Below, piece after piece: positions 1 through 8,939 of a stretch of DNA of 64,000 bases. Under the pieces are notes generated by a model. It saw only the letters and a list, made by a program, of their open reading frames with translations, was not told the DNA's origin and did not search any database. Source of the DNA: Streptomyces sp. RB17. GTDB taxonomy: Bacteria > Actinomycetota > Actinomycetes > Streptomycetales > Streptomycetaceae. The position numbers were made by a program, and so were the translations under genes. How positions within the stretch are numbered: position 1 is the stretch's first letter; the number at the start of each line of letters is the position of its first letter. The DNA is taken from positions 620,001-684,000 of the forward strand of contig NZ_WEGL01000002.1 of assembly GCF_009604455.1 (NCBI RefSeq), in the 5' to 3' direction.

Positions 1-95
1 ATCAGGTCACCGACTGCGGCAGCCGCGCCGAGGCCGAGCATCTGATCAGCGACGCCCATCACGCCTACGAGCGGCTCACGGGATGCCTCGAATGA
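1..95 (+). CDS. C-terminal end of an unidentified protein (partial)
   Basis: An open frame enters from the left edge (first full codon at position 3) and stops at TGA 93-95, giving 30 residues with the composition of a real Streptomyces C-terminus and GC-rich third positions. Its stop lies 21 bp before the next gene, so the two may be cotranscribed. Too little is present to name a family. Confidence 0.5.
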   Translation, partial: QVTDCGSRAEAEHLISDAHHAYERLTGCLE

Positions 96-116
96 GGTTC
101 GCGCAGACTGTGGTGC

Positions 117-944
117 ATGAGTTCCGTGACCGCACATGACTATGCCTGGATACGTTCCTCTGCGTTGTTCCGGCACACGCTGGAGACCGGGTACACCCTG
201 ACGCTGGTGCGGGGCGTCGCTCCGAGCCGGGTGCTGCGGGTGATGGAGGCGGAGCCCCAGGGCATGTGCACAGGAGCGGACGCGCTGATCGAGCGGCAGG
301 ATGAACTGCTCGACGCGGCGGACTACTGGGACGAGTCCTTCCTCGCGGGCGCGTTCACCGTCTGGGGCGAGGGCGGCGACTGGACGCTCGTCCTGCACAT
401 CGGAGACGGGGGCATGGGGATGCGGTCGCGCTTCCTGGAGGCCCTGTCGGCGGGTGGGCGCGCCGTGGTGCACTCCAGCAACGGGGGCAAGCCCATGCAC
501 TTTTTCCAGTGGTACGAGGACGGGGACCTTCGGACCACCTTCGAGTGGCCCACCGTCAGGGACGGCAGCACTCCCGATGCCCTGAACCCGGTGATGCGTG
601 AGGTCGGTTTCGCCTGGTCGGACGACGAGGGCCAGACGTCGGACAACGAGGGCGAGACGGGCGAGCGCGTCGACACCAAGGCGGCGGTCTTCGCTCTCGC
701 CGAGCGGCTGACCGGGGTTCGGGTGACGGAGACCCTGCTCCAGGAGGCCGAATACCAGCTCGGACACGTACCCGAGGAGCCCGCCGAGGAGTGGACCGGC
801 ATCGTCATCGACATCACCGACGCCCACGGGGAACGCTTCTACAGGGAAGTCACCCGCGACGAGGTCGAGGGCGGCATGGCCCGCGCTCGCGCCGAAGCCA
901 CGGGACCGATCGTCATCCGCGGGCCTTCATCGCCCGCTCCCTGA
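117..944 (+). CDS. DUF6461 family protein
   Basis: A 275-residue soluble protein without signal peptide or membrane segment. The N-terminal two thirds (about residues 8-175), with its WGEGGDWTLVLHI and FEWPTVRDG stretches, resemble the DUF6461 proteins common in Streptomyces, whose function is unknown. A further conserved-looking segment (about residues 180-215, AERLTGVRVTETLL) follows an acidic linker. The start ATG at 117 is the first in frame after the upstream stop. Family assignment is from recall of sequence patterns, so function stays open. Confidence 0.75.
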   Translation: MSSVTAHDYAWIRSSALFRHTLETGYTLTLVRGVAPSRVLRVMEAEPQGMCTGADALIERQDELLDAADYWDESFLAGAFTVWGEGGDWTLVLHIGDGGMGMRSRFLEALSAGGRAVVHSSNGGKPMHFFQWYEDGDLRTTFEWPTVRDGSTPDALNPVMREVGFAWSDDEGQTSDNEGETGERVDTKAAVFALAERLTGVRVTETLLQEAEYQLGHVPEEPAEEWTGIVIDITDAHGERFYREVTRDEVEGGMARARAEATGPIVIRGPSSPAP

Positions 945-1056
945 CCGGCAGTGCGCCGGTGGCGGCGCCGCCGCAGACCGGCGCCGGTCCGGGGCAGGAG
1001 GACACCAACCGGCAACGGATCCGCCAAGATTCCCCCAAGCGCTGGACGGAGCACCC

Positions 1057-1075
1057 TTAGGTAAGGCTCGCCTAA
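1057..1075. promoter_or_regulatory. Iron box (IdeR/DmdR-type operator)
   Basis: TTAGGTAAGGCTCGCCTAA matches the DmdR1/IdeR iron-box consensus (TTAGGTTAGGCTCACCTAA) at 17 of 19 positions and keeps the dyad symmetry. It ends 73 bp before the ZIP transporter start, the usual place for a promoter-overlapping Fe(II)-repressor site. It predicts derepression of the downstream transporter when iron is scarce. Confidence 0.8.
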
Positions 1076-1148
1076 CCTATGCTGACGTCGTCCCCAGGCA
1101 GCCCGCCCCCACCAGGCCGCCGTCAGAGCACGACTCGGAGTTCTCCCC

Positions 1149-1976
1149 ATGTCCAGCGCCAACATTGCCCTGCTCGGCGCCATCGCGGGCCTCACCATCT
1201 ACCTCGGCCTCCCGCTCGGCCGGCTGCGCACACCGACGCCCCGCCTGAAGGCCGGGCTGAACGCCGTCGCCATCGGCATCCTCGTCTTCCTCGTCTGGGA
1301 CGTCCTCACCCACGCCTGGGAACCCGTCGACGAGGCGCTGAGCGACCACCACTGGGCGACGGTCGCCTCCGGCGGACTCGTCCTCGCCGCCGGGCTCACG
1401 GTCGGACTCGCCGGGCTGGTGTACTACGACGGCTGGACCGCCCGCCGCCGGGCCGCCGCCAACCGTCCCGCAGGTCCCGGCGCCGCCGCGGCGACGGAGC
1501 TGGCTCCGAAGACCCGCAGCCAGGCGGCCTCCCTCGCGCTGATGATCGCGACCGGCATCGGCCTGCACAACTTCGCCGAGGGCCTGGCGATCGGCAACTC
1601 CGCCGCCAAGGGTGAACTCTCCCTCGCCGTGCTGCTCATCATCGGCTTCGGCCTGCACAACGCCACCGAGGGCTTCGGCATCGTGGCACCGCTCGCCGCC
1701 GAGGGCGAACGTCCCACCTGGGCCACCCTCTTCTGGCTCGGCCTGATCGGCGGCGGCCCCACCTTCCTCGGCACCCTCGTCGGCCAGCACCTCGTCAACG
1801 ACACGCTCTCCATCGCGTTCCTGGGCCTGGCCGCCGGCTCCATCCTCTACGTCGTCATCGAACTCCTCGCCGTGGCCCGCAAGGCCAACCTGAAGACGCT
1901 CACCACCTGGTGCGTCCTCCTCGGTCTGCTCCTCGGCTTCGCCACGGACGCCGTGGTGACCGCGGCCGGAGCCTGA
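1149..1976 (+). CDS. ZIP family metal transporter
   Basis: A 275-residue membrane protein with about eight predicted helices. It has the two ZIP signature helices: HNFAEGLAIG near residues 140-150 and HNATEGFGI near residues 172-181, whose His and Glu residues form the binuclear metal site in the family. The His-rich loop found in many eukaryotic ZIPs is absent. ZIP proteins import divalent cations such as Zn, Fe or Mn into the cytoplasm. The iron box just upstream (1057-1075) suggests iron as a physiological substrate, or at least iron-controlled expression; this is inference. It appears monocistronic. Confidence 0.9.
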   Translation: MSSANIALLGAIAGLTIYLGLPLGRLRTPTPRLKAGLNAVAIGILVFLVWDVLTHAWEPVDEALSDHHWATVASGGLVLAAGLTVGLAGLVYYDGWTARRRAAANRPAGPGAAAATELAPKTRSQAASLALMIATGIGLHNFAEGLAIGNSAAKGELSLAVLLIIGFGLHNATEGFGIVAPLAAEGERPTWATLFWLGLIGGGPTFLGTLVGQHLVNDTLSIAFLGLAAGSILYVVIELLAVARKANLKTLTTWCVLLGLLLGFATDAVVTAAGA

Positions 1977-2056
1977 GCCTTCCCGCGCGGGGCCTGCTGG
2001 AGCACCTCCTCAGGCCTCGCCGCGACCCCACCCGCTGATCCTCTCGTTACCGGGCG

Positions 2057-2413
2057 TCAGTCGTGGGGCGGCAGGTGGCCGATCTGGTGGTCGGCGATGC
2101 TCAGTGCCTCGTCGACCAGGCGGCGCAGGTGTCCGTGCCGCAGGGCGTACACGACCCGGCGCCCCTCCTTCCGAGTGGTCACGAGCCCGGCAAGGCGTAG
2201 CCGGGCCAGATGCTGGCTGACCGACGTCCGCGTGGCGTCGGTCGCCCCGGTCAGCGTCGTGACGTCGGCCTCCCCCTCGCCGAGCCGCCGCAGCAGAGCC
2301 AGACGGGTGCGGTCGGCGAGCAGGCCGAGCACCTCCACCGCGACCGCCAGGCGTTCACCTTCGTCCGCTTGATGCGAGGGGTGCGCACCTGATAGATGCA
2401 TGCGTGCGTTCAT
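2057..2413 (-). CDS. ArsR/SmtB family metal sensor, KmtR-like
   Basis: A winged-helix repressor of about 118 residues. The recognition helix region (TSVSQHLARLRLAGLV) is typical of ArsR proteins. The C-terminal segment has the spacing H-x12-DH-x7-HD, which lines up with the Ni/Co ligands of mycobacterial KmtR (H88, E101/H102, H110/H111) with two conservative changes. The more usual alpha-5 DxHx10HxxH set is incomplete. It is divergent from a CDF exporter, and KmtR controls a CDF exporter in Mycobacterium tuberculosis. The start is uncertain: ATG 2413 or ATG 2401. The longest frame, from 2503, would overlap the CDF gene and is rejected. Confidence 0.85.
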   Translation of the reverse strand: MNARMHLSGAHPSHQADEGERLAVAVEVLGLLADRTRLALLRRLGEGEADVTTLTGATDATRTSVSQHLARLRLAGLVTTRKEGRRVVYALRHGHLRRLVDEALSIADHQIGHLPPHD

Positions 2414-2421
2414 GTGCACAT
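2412..2421. promoter_or_regulatory. Candidate operator of the KmtR-like sensor
   Basis: ATGTGCACAT is a perfect 10-bp palindrome in the intergenic space between the sensor gene and the CDF exporter. It overlaps or directly precedes the sensor start codon, and a second short palindrome (GCATGC) lies about 14 bp away. The position fits a site controlling both divergent genes. It is not a match to a consensus I can cite. Confidence 0.35.
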
Positions 2422-2483
2422 AATGAGGGGCAGCAGTACCGGCGTCCACCTCCGACCGGCCCGCCGTCCGAGAAAGGCGCATC

Positions 2484-3581
2484 GTGACCGAGCACACCCA
2501 CACCCACGAACCGCACGGGCACCATCACGGCGGCCACGGCCACGGCCACGGCCGCGGGCACGACCATGACCACCCGCACGGAGGCGGGCGATGGCCGAAG
2601 GTGCGGCACCAGCTCGCTCACCTGGTCACTCCGCACAGCCACGAGGCGCGGGACAAGGTCGACCCCGCGATGGAGACCTCCCGCGAGGGGATGCGCACCC
2701 TGTGGCTGTCGCTCGCCGTCCTCGGGGTGACCACCCTGGTCCAGGCGGTGATCGTCGCGGTGTCCGGGTCGGTCGCGCTGCTGGGCGACACCATCCACAA
2801 CGCGGCCGACGCGCTCACCGCCGTACCGCTCGGCATCGCGTTCCTCCTCGGGCGGCGGGCGGCCAACCGCCGCTACACCTATGGATACGGTCGCGCCGAG
2901 GATCTGGCCGGCATCGCCATCGTGCTGACCATCGCCGCCTCCTCGGCGCTGGCCGCGTACGAGGCCGTCGACCGCCTGCTGCACCCTCGCGACATCAGCC
3001 ACCTGTGGGCCGTCGCCCTCGCGGCGCTGGCCGGCTTCGTCGGCAACGAGTGGGTTGCCCACCACCGCATCCGCACCGGCCGCAGGATCGGCTCCGCCGC
3101 GCTGGTCGCCGACGGCCTGCACGCCCGCACCGACGGCTTCACCTCCCTGGCCGTCCTTCTCGGTGCCGGTGGCGCCGCCCTCGGCCTGCGCTGGGCCGAC
3201 CCGGTCGTCGGGCTCCTGATCACCGGCGCCATCCTGATGGTGCTCAAGGACGCCGCCCGCGAGATCTACCGGCGCCTGATGGACTCCGTCGACCCCGCCC
3301 TGGTCGACCGCGCCGAGCGGGCCCTGCGCACCGTCGAGGGCATCGAGCGTGTCGGCTCGGTGCGGATGCGCTGGATCGGCCACTCCCTGCGCGCCGAGAC
3401 CGACATCGTCGTCGACCCGCAGCTGAGCGTCGCCCGGGCCCACGCCATCGCCGTCGAGGCCGAACACGCCCTGATCCATGCCGTGCCCCGGCTGACCGCC
3501 GCCACCGTGCACACCGACCCGCATCCCACTCCCGGCACCGGCGACCCCCACGCGGTTCTCGGCCACCACGCCACGCACTGA
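2484..3581 (+). CDS. Cation diffusion facilitator (CDF) metal exporter
   Basis: A 365-residue inner-membrane metal/proton antiporter. Residues 1-35 are a histidine-rich tail (HTHTH, HGHHHGGHGHGHG) likely to bind metal in the cytoplasm. Six helices follow, with the paired metal-site motifs HNAAD in the second helix and HARTD in the fifth. The C-terminal third is the cytoplasmic dimerisation domain. The GTG start at 2484 has a GAAAGG ribosome site. The divergent KmtR-like sensor suggests Ni/Co (possibly Zn) export induced by metal. Substrate choice is inferred from the sensor. Confidence 0.92.
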   Translation: MTEHTHTHEPHGHHHGGHGHGHGRGHDHDHPHGGGRWPKVRHQLAHLVTPHSHEARDKVDPAMETSREGMRTLWLSLAVLGVTTLVQAVIVAVSGSVALLGDTIHNAADALTAVPLGIAFLLGRRAANRRYTYGYGRAEDLAGIAIVLTIAASSALAAYEAVDRLLHPRDISHLWAVALAALAGFVGNEWVAHHRIRTGRRIGSAALVADGLHARTDGFTSLAVLLGAGGAALGLRWADPVVGLLITGAILMVLKDAAREIYRRLMDSVDPALVDRAERALRTVEGIERVGSVRMRWIGHSLRAETDIVVDPQLSVARAHAIAVEAEHALIHAVPRLTAATVHTDPHPTPGTGDPHAVLGHHATH

Positions 3582-3592
3582 CTCCAGCGAGG

Positions 3593-4747
3593 TCAGGGCA
3601 CTGTCCTGAGTCCCGCGCCCGGCGGTGCCGTCGAGGAGAGCCAGGCGATGACCCGGCTGACGTCGGAGCTGGTGACGATGCCGACGACACGACCGTCCGC
3701 CAGCACCAGGGCACGGCGGGCTGGGCTGGCGTCCAGGGCCGGCAGGAGCTGGACCAAAGGGTCGTCGGGGCCGGCGGTGGGGATGTCGCCGAGGGGCACC
3801 ATCACGGCTTCGAGCGAGGTCGACTCGCGCTCTTCCAGCGGCACTTGCCCGGCCTGCCGTACGCTGACCAGGCCCACGGGACGCCCTGCCGGATCCGTGA
3901 CCGGGAAGGCCGAGTGCCGATAGCGCCACGGCGGACTGCTGAGGAACTCCTGGACTCTCGTCCCGACCGGAGCGGTCACCGGATCCGCGCTCATCGCCTG
4001 CCGGACCGGCACGGAGCGCAGCAGTTCCCGCAGTTTCGCCTGGCTGCCCTCCACCGTCGCCATCGCGACCATGAACCAGCCGATGAGCAGCAGCCACACG
4101 CCGCCCGCGAATCCGCCGGCCAGGGCCTCGTACACGCCGACCGCGACCAGGATCCAGCCCAGCGCCCGTCCGGCGCCGGTGGCGACCTCCGTGGCGCGCA
4201 GCCGGTTGCCGGTGCGCCACCACACCAGCGCGCGCAGCAGCCGGCCTCCGTCCAGGGGCGCGGCGGGCAGCACGTTGAACACCGCCAGCAGGACGTTGAT
4301 GCCCGCGAGCCAGGCCAGCGCCTCGATCAGCAGTCCCGGGCCGCGCAGCGCGTGCGCCCACCAGGTCAGCAGGGTGAAGATCCCGCCCAGCAGAAGGCTC
4401 ACCAGGGGGCCGACGCCCGCGATGCGCAGTTCCGCCGTCGGGGTCGGCGCCTCGTTGTGCAGACGGGCCGCCCCGCCCAGCAGCCACAGCGTGATCTCGT
4501 CACCGCCGACGCCGTTGCGGTGAGCCACCAGGAGGTGGCTGATCTCGTGGGCCAGCAGGGCCAGCAGGAAGACCACGGCCGTCGCCAGCGCCGTCAGCCA
4601 GTAGGCCCAGGCCGGAGCGCCGGGGTGAGCGCGGGGCAGGCGCCCCTCCGCCAGCCCGACTGTGATCAGCGCGAAGATGACCAGGACACTCCAGTGCACG
4701 CCGACGCGGATGCCCGCCACACGGCCCAGCGAGAACGTCGCGCCCAC
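3593..4747 (-). CDS. Site-2 protease (M50) with CBS domain pair
   Basis: A 384-residue intramembrane zinc metalloprotease. The active-site motif HEISH lies in the second membrane helix, and the second M50 motif (NVLPAAPLDGG) follows around residue 160. Residues about 250-370 form two CBS repeats that normally sense adenine nucleotides. The architecture matches Rip3-like proteases of actinobacteria. The GTG at 4747 was chosen because an AAGGAGG ribosome site sits 8 bp before it; a longer in-frame start at 4792 lacks one. It is convergent with the CDF gene with only 11 bp between them. Its substrate is unknown, though relatives cleave anti-sigma factors or other membrane regulators. Confidence 0.9.
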   Translation of the reverse strand: MGATFSLGRVAGIRVGVHWSVLVIFALITVGLAEGRLPRAHPGAPAWAYWLTALATAVVFLLALLAHEISHLLVAHRNGVGGDEITLWLLGGAARLHNEAPTPTAELRIAGVGPLVSLLLGGIFTLLTWWAHALRGPGLLIEALAWLAGINVLLAVFNVLPAAPLDGGRLLRALVWWRTGNRLRATEVATGAGRALGWILVAVGVYEALAGGFAGGVWLLLIGWFMVAMATVEGSQAKLRELLRSVPVRQAMSADPVTAPVGTRVQEFLSSPPWRYRHSAFPVTDPAGRPVGLVSVRQAGQVPLEERESTSLEAVMVPLGDIPTAGPDDPLVQLLPALDASPARRALVLADGRVVGIVTSSDVSRVIAWLSSTAPPGAGLRTVP

Positions 4748-5172
4748 GGCCGGTACCTCCTTCGTCGCGGCGCACGAGTACCCCGGCGGCACACGGCGTA
4801 TCCGGGCGCGGCATCACCACGGACGGCGGACGCGCCGAGCAGGTCGGACTTCGGCATCCGCGACCGCCCCCGGCCTCGGTACCGCGGCCAGCCTCCGGCT
4901 CCACCTGGCCCGGGACGCCGAGTGCATGCGGTCGGGACGCGACTGATCACCGCCGCGCGTCACCGGTCTTCCTGGCCGTGTCCCTGGAGGAACGGTTTGG
5001 TGGTGAGGAGGAGCGGGGCGGTGAAGGCCGGCAGATGGCGCAGGGGGATGTGGTCGGGGGCGTCCGCGCCGTCGGTGCGGTTCTTGACGGGCGCGGGTGT
5101 GGCGCCGGCCGATCTCGGGCTGGTGGCCGACGGGGGCCCGACACCTGCGGCACCGACGAGGTGGCCCGCTCC
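4748..5172. other. Intergenic stretch, no convincing gene
   Basis: It carries the ribosome site of the M50 gene at its left end. On the minus strand a 70-codon open frame without ATG or GTG (stop near 4960) runs in the same frame as the small membrane ORF at 5173-5418, separated only by its TGA. Its composition looks coding (segment HLPAFTAPLLLTTKPFL), so this may be the tail of a broken larger gene. No RNA gene or repeat was seen. Confidence 0.3.
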
Positions 5173-5418
5173 TCACTTGTCCGTACCGCTGCACTTGTCC
5201 GTACTGCTGCCCGCTCGCCGTCGGCGGGACGGCCGCGTCTCGCGCCGCGCGGGCGGGTCGTGCACGGCCCGGGGAAGCAGGTCACCCGGCAGCAGGCCGA
5301 GAGCGAGGACGGAGGCGACGACGTAGAGCAGTGCCGCGCGGCGCTGCGGCCGTTGGCGGACGCGTCGGCCCGCTCCAGGTATTCGCCGGACTTGGGCGTC
5401 GAGGGAGTACTTCCGCAT
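5173..5418 (-). CDS. Small putative membrane protein
   Basis: An 81-residue frame beginning MRKYSLDAQVRR. It has a basic N-terminus, one hydrophobic segment (ALLYVVASVLALGLLPG, about residues 35-51) and a basic tail. GC-rich third positions support coding, but the ribosome site is weak (an AGAAAGGG about 13 bp upstream). The frame stays open after its TGA for a further 70 codons, so it could be the front of a gene interrupted by a nonsense mutation. No family was recognised. Confidence 0.35.
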   Translation of the reverse strand: MRKYSLDAQVRRIPGAGRRVRQRPQRRAALLYVVASVLALGLLPGDLLPRAVHDPPARRETRPSRRRRAGSSTDKCSGTDK

Positions 5419-5859
5419 GGCGGTCGTGTGCCCTTTCTCTGTCTGCAGCGGATACCCGTGGGGCGCCGACGAGTCCGCTGATCGGTTCGACTCGACGGGC
5501 GCCGGCAGGAGCCGGACCTGTGCCGGCTCGATGGCACCTGATGCCACGGAACCACACGAGCAGGCGCCGCGCGTCCGGCGGACTGCTCCGAGCCGGGTGC
5601 GCGCGCACGACCGCACATCGGGCGAGGCGATGACGGCGTCGAGTCAGGCGCCGTGGACCGTCCGCTTCCTCCGATCACCCCGCTTCGAACACACGGACGA
5701 TGGCCTCGTTCGGGGTGATGTGCGCCCGGCAGGCCTGCACACCGTCCGATCGGCCGCGACCCGGTAGCCGCCCACGTGGGCGACGGCGGGCGCAGCCGGG
5801 GGGCGACGCCTAGATTGAAGGTGAGGCTGAGGCCATGGGTCGGGAAGGGGGTGCTGCCG

Positions 5860-7110
5860 GTGGCATCGCGGGTCGACCACGCGGCGCTGTTCGCCGCGAC
5901 ACCGAGCCCTTACCCGGTGCTGGGCCCGGACCTGGTCATCGTGGACGTGAACCGGGCCTATCTGGCGGCCACCGGCCGTACCCGGGAGGACCTGCTCGGC
6001 CGGCACATCTTCAACGCGTTCCCCGACAACCCCGCCGACCCCGAGGCCGACGGGGTCCGCAACCTCGACGCCTCCCTGCATCGCGTCCTCGCCACTCGCC
6101 AGGCCGACACGATGGCGCTGCAGAAGTACGACATCCCCGTCATGGACCGTCCAGGGGTGTTCGAGGAGCGCTGGTGGTCCCCGGTGAACACCCCGGTCCT
6201 CGGCCCCGACGGGCAGGTGGCCTACATCATCCACCGGGTCGAGGACGTCACCGCGTTCGTCAAGGCCCACCAGGCAGCCCACCCCGCCGCCGCCCTGCTG
6301 AGCGAACACCTGGACGAAACCCAGGCGCTGGAGGCCGAACTGTACGCACGGGCACGGGAACTGCAGCGGCTGAACGAGGAACTGCGGCAGGCCCACACCC
6401 GCGAACGCGAGGTCGCCGTCACCCTGCAGCAGGCCATGCTGCATGCCCCCGACCTGGCCCGCCACCGCGATGTCGCGGTGCGCTATCTTCCCGCCACCGG
6501 CTCCCTCAACGTGTGCGGCGACTGGTACGACGTCGTCGACATCCCACCCGACCGCATCGCCCTCGCGGTCGGCGACGTCATCGGCCACGGCCTCGACGCC
6601 GCCGCCGTCATGGGCATGCTGCGCAGTGCCCTGTCCGCCGCCATCCGCGCCCTGGAACGCCCCGCCCAGGCGCTGGAAGTGCTCGGGTTGTACGCCCGGT
6701 CCATCGACGGGGCGCTCGGCACCACCGCCGTCAAAGCGATCATCGACACCCGCAGCCGCCTGATCACCTACAGCAGCGCGGGGCACCCACCGCCGGTCCT
6801 CGTCCGCAGCGAGGGCCGCTGCGAACTGCTCGACCAGGCCACCGACCCGCCACTCGGCACCCGTCCCGTGCACGTCCCCCGCCCGCAGGCGAGTGCGTCC
6901 TACAAGTGCGGGGACACCCTCGTGCTGTACACCGACGGGCTGATCGAGCGCAGGGACGAGGACATCGACGTCGGCCTGAGCCGGCTGACCGACGTGCTCG
7001 GCGACTGCGTCGGCCTCGGCACCGAGCAGTTCGCCGACACCGTCCTGGCGCGCCTCGGCGTCGCCAGCGGCGGCCGCGACGACGTGGCGCTGATCGTCGT
7101 CCGGCTCTGA
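5860..7110 (+). CDS. PAS domain / SpoIIE-type PP2C phosphatase
   Basis: A soluble protein of about 416 residues. A PAS sensor spans about residues 5-130 (VNRAYLAATGRTREDLLGRHIFNAFPDNP), a short coiled coil (residues 145-190) links to a PP2C/SpoIIE phosphatase domain (residues 200-415). Metal-binding aspartates are intact in CGDWYDVV, GDVIGHG and RDDVALIV. Such proteins dephosphorylate anti-anti-sigma factors in partner-switching pathways. GTG 5860 is preferred over upstream in-frame starts because a GGAAGGGGG ribosome site lies just before it. No HATPase or STAS partner is adjacent, so its target is unknown. Confidence 0.9.
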   Translation: MASRVDHAALFAATPSPYPVLGPDLVIVDVNRAYLAATGRTREDLLGRHIFNAFPDNPADPEADGVRNLDASLHRVLATRQADTMALQKYDIPVMDRPGVFEERWWSPVNTPVLGPDGQVAYIIHRVEDVTAFVKAHQAAHPAAALLSEHLDETQALEAELYARARELQRLNEELRQAHTREREVAVTLQQAMLHAPDLARHRDVAVRYLPATGSLNVCGDWYDVVDIPPDRIALAVGDVIGHGLDAAAVMGMLRSALSAAIRALERPAQALEVLGLYARSIDGALGTTAVKAIIDTRSRLITYSSAGHPPPVLVRSEGRCELLDQATDPPLGTRPVHVPRPQASASYKCGDTLVLYTDGLIERRDEDIDVGLSRLTDVLGDCVGLGTEQFADTVLARLGVASGGRDDVALIVVRL

Positions 7111-7215
7111 ACAACCGGAACTCCGCGGTGGCCTGGCGCAGGCGCTCGCTCGAATAATTCACCCGAAAGCGGCTGAAAGCTGCCATATCGCGGCGAGCTG
7201 CATACGATCTTTCGC

Positions 7216-7683
7216 ATGCCGCAGGAATCGGCCGGCCGCCCGGAGAGGCGTGCGCCGGCCCTTGCTCTCCTCGTGGGCCTGGCGCTGTTGCTCGTGGCCC
7301 ACGTCGTGTCCTGCGCCCTGCACCCCGCTGATGCGCACTCGCACACCGTGGCGGAGACCATGGCGATGACGAGTGCGGTCCCGAGCGCCGTCGGCGTCGT
7401 CCCGCCGCTCGGATCCGACGCCGCGGCCAGTTCCGCGGACCGTGACGCCGGTGAACACCCCGGCCACGGCACCGGGTGCTGTGATCCGGCCGACCGGCCC
7501 GCCGACCTGCGCGCGTCCACGGCAGCTCTGCTCCTGGCGCTGCTCCTGCTCGTCCTCGCACGGACCGGCCGTGCGGGCGCCCCGCTGCTGCCGAGTGCGC
7601 CGCCGGGAGGAGCGGGCCCGGAGCCCCCGTCGGCTTCCGGTGGACTCCCTCTCCTGCGTCTCGTCTGCGTCAGCCGTACCTGA
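7216..7683 (+). CDS. DUF6153-like small membrane protein
   Basis: A 155-residue protein with an N-terminal hydrophobic helix (ALALLVGLALLLVAHVVSCAL, about residues 14-34), an extracytoplasmic His- and Cys-containing middle (HPADAHSH, HPGHGTGCC) and a second hydrophobic helix (about residues 98-115). The layout fits DUF6153 proteins of Streptomyces, whose function is unknown. The Cys/His clusters suggest possible metal or redox chemistry outside the membrane; that is inference. It lies 125 bp before the cysteine-synthase-like gene in the same direction. Confidence 0.7.
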   Translation: MPQESAGRPERRAPALALLVGLALLLVAHVVSCALHPADAHSHTVAETMAMTSAVPSAVGVVPPLGSDAAASSADRDAGEHPGHGTGCCDPADRPADLRASTAALLLALLLLVLARTGRAGAPLLPSAPPGGAGPEPPSASGGLPLLRLVCVSRT

Positions 7684-7808
7684 CAGAGCTGCCCCGGCCG
7701 TGCCCCCGAGGGTGAACCCCGGAAGGTGCACGCCGCCGGGCATCACGCATGCTCCGTACGGCACACACAGCGGCCCATGGTCATCACGGGCCGCAGAAGG
7801 ACGACTCC

Positions 7809-8939
7809 ATGAGTACAGCTCTGCGCAGTGTCTCTGCGCGCGACATCAGCTCCTTCCTCGCAGCACACGAACTCCCGGAACCGGCCGGAGCCCCGCGCCG
7901 GTCGCCGGCCGGCATGGTCGGCAACACCCCCGTCCTGTGGGTGGGCGAGCCCTTCAACCCGCCCGGGCGCGGGTTCTGGGCCAAGCTGGAGGGCGCCAAC
8001 CCCGGTGGCCTCAAGGACCGGTCGGCCCTCCACATGGTCGCCGCCGCCCGCAAGCGCGGCGATCTCCGACCGGGCGCACCCGTCATCGAGTCCACCAGCG
8101 GCACGCTCGGCCTCGGTCTCGCCCTGGCCGGCATCACCTACGGCCATCCCGTCACCCTGGTCACCGACCCCGGCATGGAGCCGCTCATGCTGCACCAGCT
8201 GCACGCACTCGGGGCGCACGTCGACGTGGTCACCGAGCCGCACCCGGTGGGCGGCTGGCAGGAGGCACGCCGCCGGCGGGTGGGCGAACTGCTCGCGCGC
8301 ACGCCTTCGGCCTGGTGCCCCGATCAGTACAACAACCCGGACAACGTCGCCGCGTACGCGACGCTCGCCCTCGAACTGGTCGTCCAGCTCGGCCGCGTCG
8401 ACGTCCTGGTGGCGGCCGTCGGCACCGGAGGCCACTCCGCCGGCATCGCCCGCACGCTGCGTACGTTCCATCCCGAGCTGCGGCTCGTCGGCGTCGACTC
8501 GGTGCACTCCACCGTCTTCGGCCAGCCCGCCGGCCCGCGCCTGATGCGCGGCCTCGGCAGCAGCATCCACCCCGGAAACGTCGACCACGCGGCCTTCGAC
8601 GAGGCGCACTGGGTGGCCCCCGGCGAAGCTGTCCGGACCTGCCGCCGGTTGGCCCGCGGCCACTACACCAGCGGCGGCTGGAGCGTGGGCGCGGTCGCCC
8701 TCGTGGCCAACTGGATCGCCCGTACACAGCCGGAACACACCCGCATCGTGGCGATCTTCCCCGACGGTGTGCACCGCTACTGGAACACCGTCTACAGCGA
8801 CGACTATTGCCGCGCCCATGACCTGCTGGGAAGCCGGCCGGCCGCAGACCCGGACGAGATCGCCCATCCCGGTGACCAGGTGGTCGAGCGGTGGACCCGC
8901 TGTACGAACGTCACCGTGCCGGAGGGAGCTGCCCGATGA
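7809..8939 (+). CDS. PLP-dependent cysteine-synthase family enzyme
   Basis: A 376-residue fold-type II pyridoxal-phosphate enzyme. The Schiff-base lysine is K69 in GGLKDRSA, and a substrate loop STSGTLGLG follows at about residue 98. A glycine-rich phosphate loop ([11 protein letters not shown]) is near residue 210. The usual cysteine synthase motif is GSVKDR, so GGLKDR places this in a side branch that may make a beta-substituted alanine or another amino acid rather than cysteine. ATG 7809 has GAAGGA 8 bp upstream. Its stop overlaps the MFS start (ATGA), which suggests a biosynthesis/export pair. Confidence 0.85.
   Translation: MSTALRSVSARDISSFLAAHELPEPAGAPRRSPAGMVGNTPVLWVGEPFNPPGRGFWAKLEGANPGGLKDRSALHMVAAARKRGDLRPGAPVIESTSGTLGLGLALAGITYGHPVTLVTDPGMEPLMLHQLHALGAHVDVVTEPHPVGGWQEARRRRVGELLARTPSAWCPDQYNNPDNVAAYATLALELVVQLGRVDVLVAAVGTGGHSAGIARTLRTFHPELRLVGVDSVHSTVFGQPAGPRLMRGLGSSIHPGNVDHAAFDEAHWVAPGEAVRTCRRLARGHYTSGGWSVGAVALVANWIARTQPEHTRIVAIFPDGVHRYWNTVYSDDYCRAHDLLGSRPAADPDEIAHPGDQVVERWTRCTNVTVPEGAAR

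Noticed and set aside
2591..5326. 911-codon plus-strand open frame
   Set aside because: Out-of-frame and antisense shadow across the CDF and M50 genes; Arg/Pro/Ala-rich with no domain.
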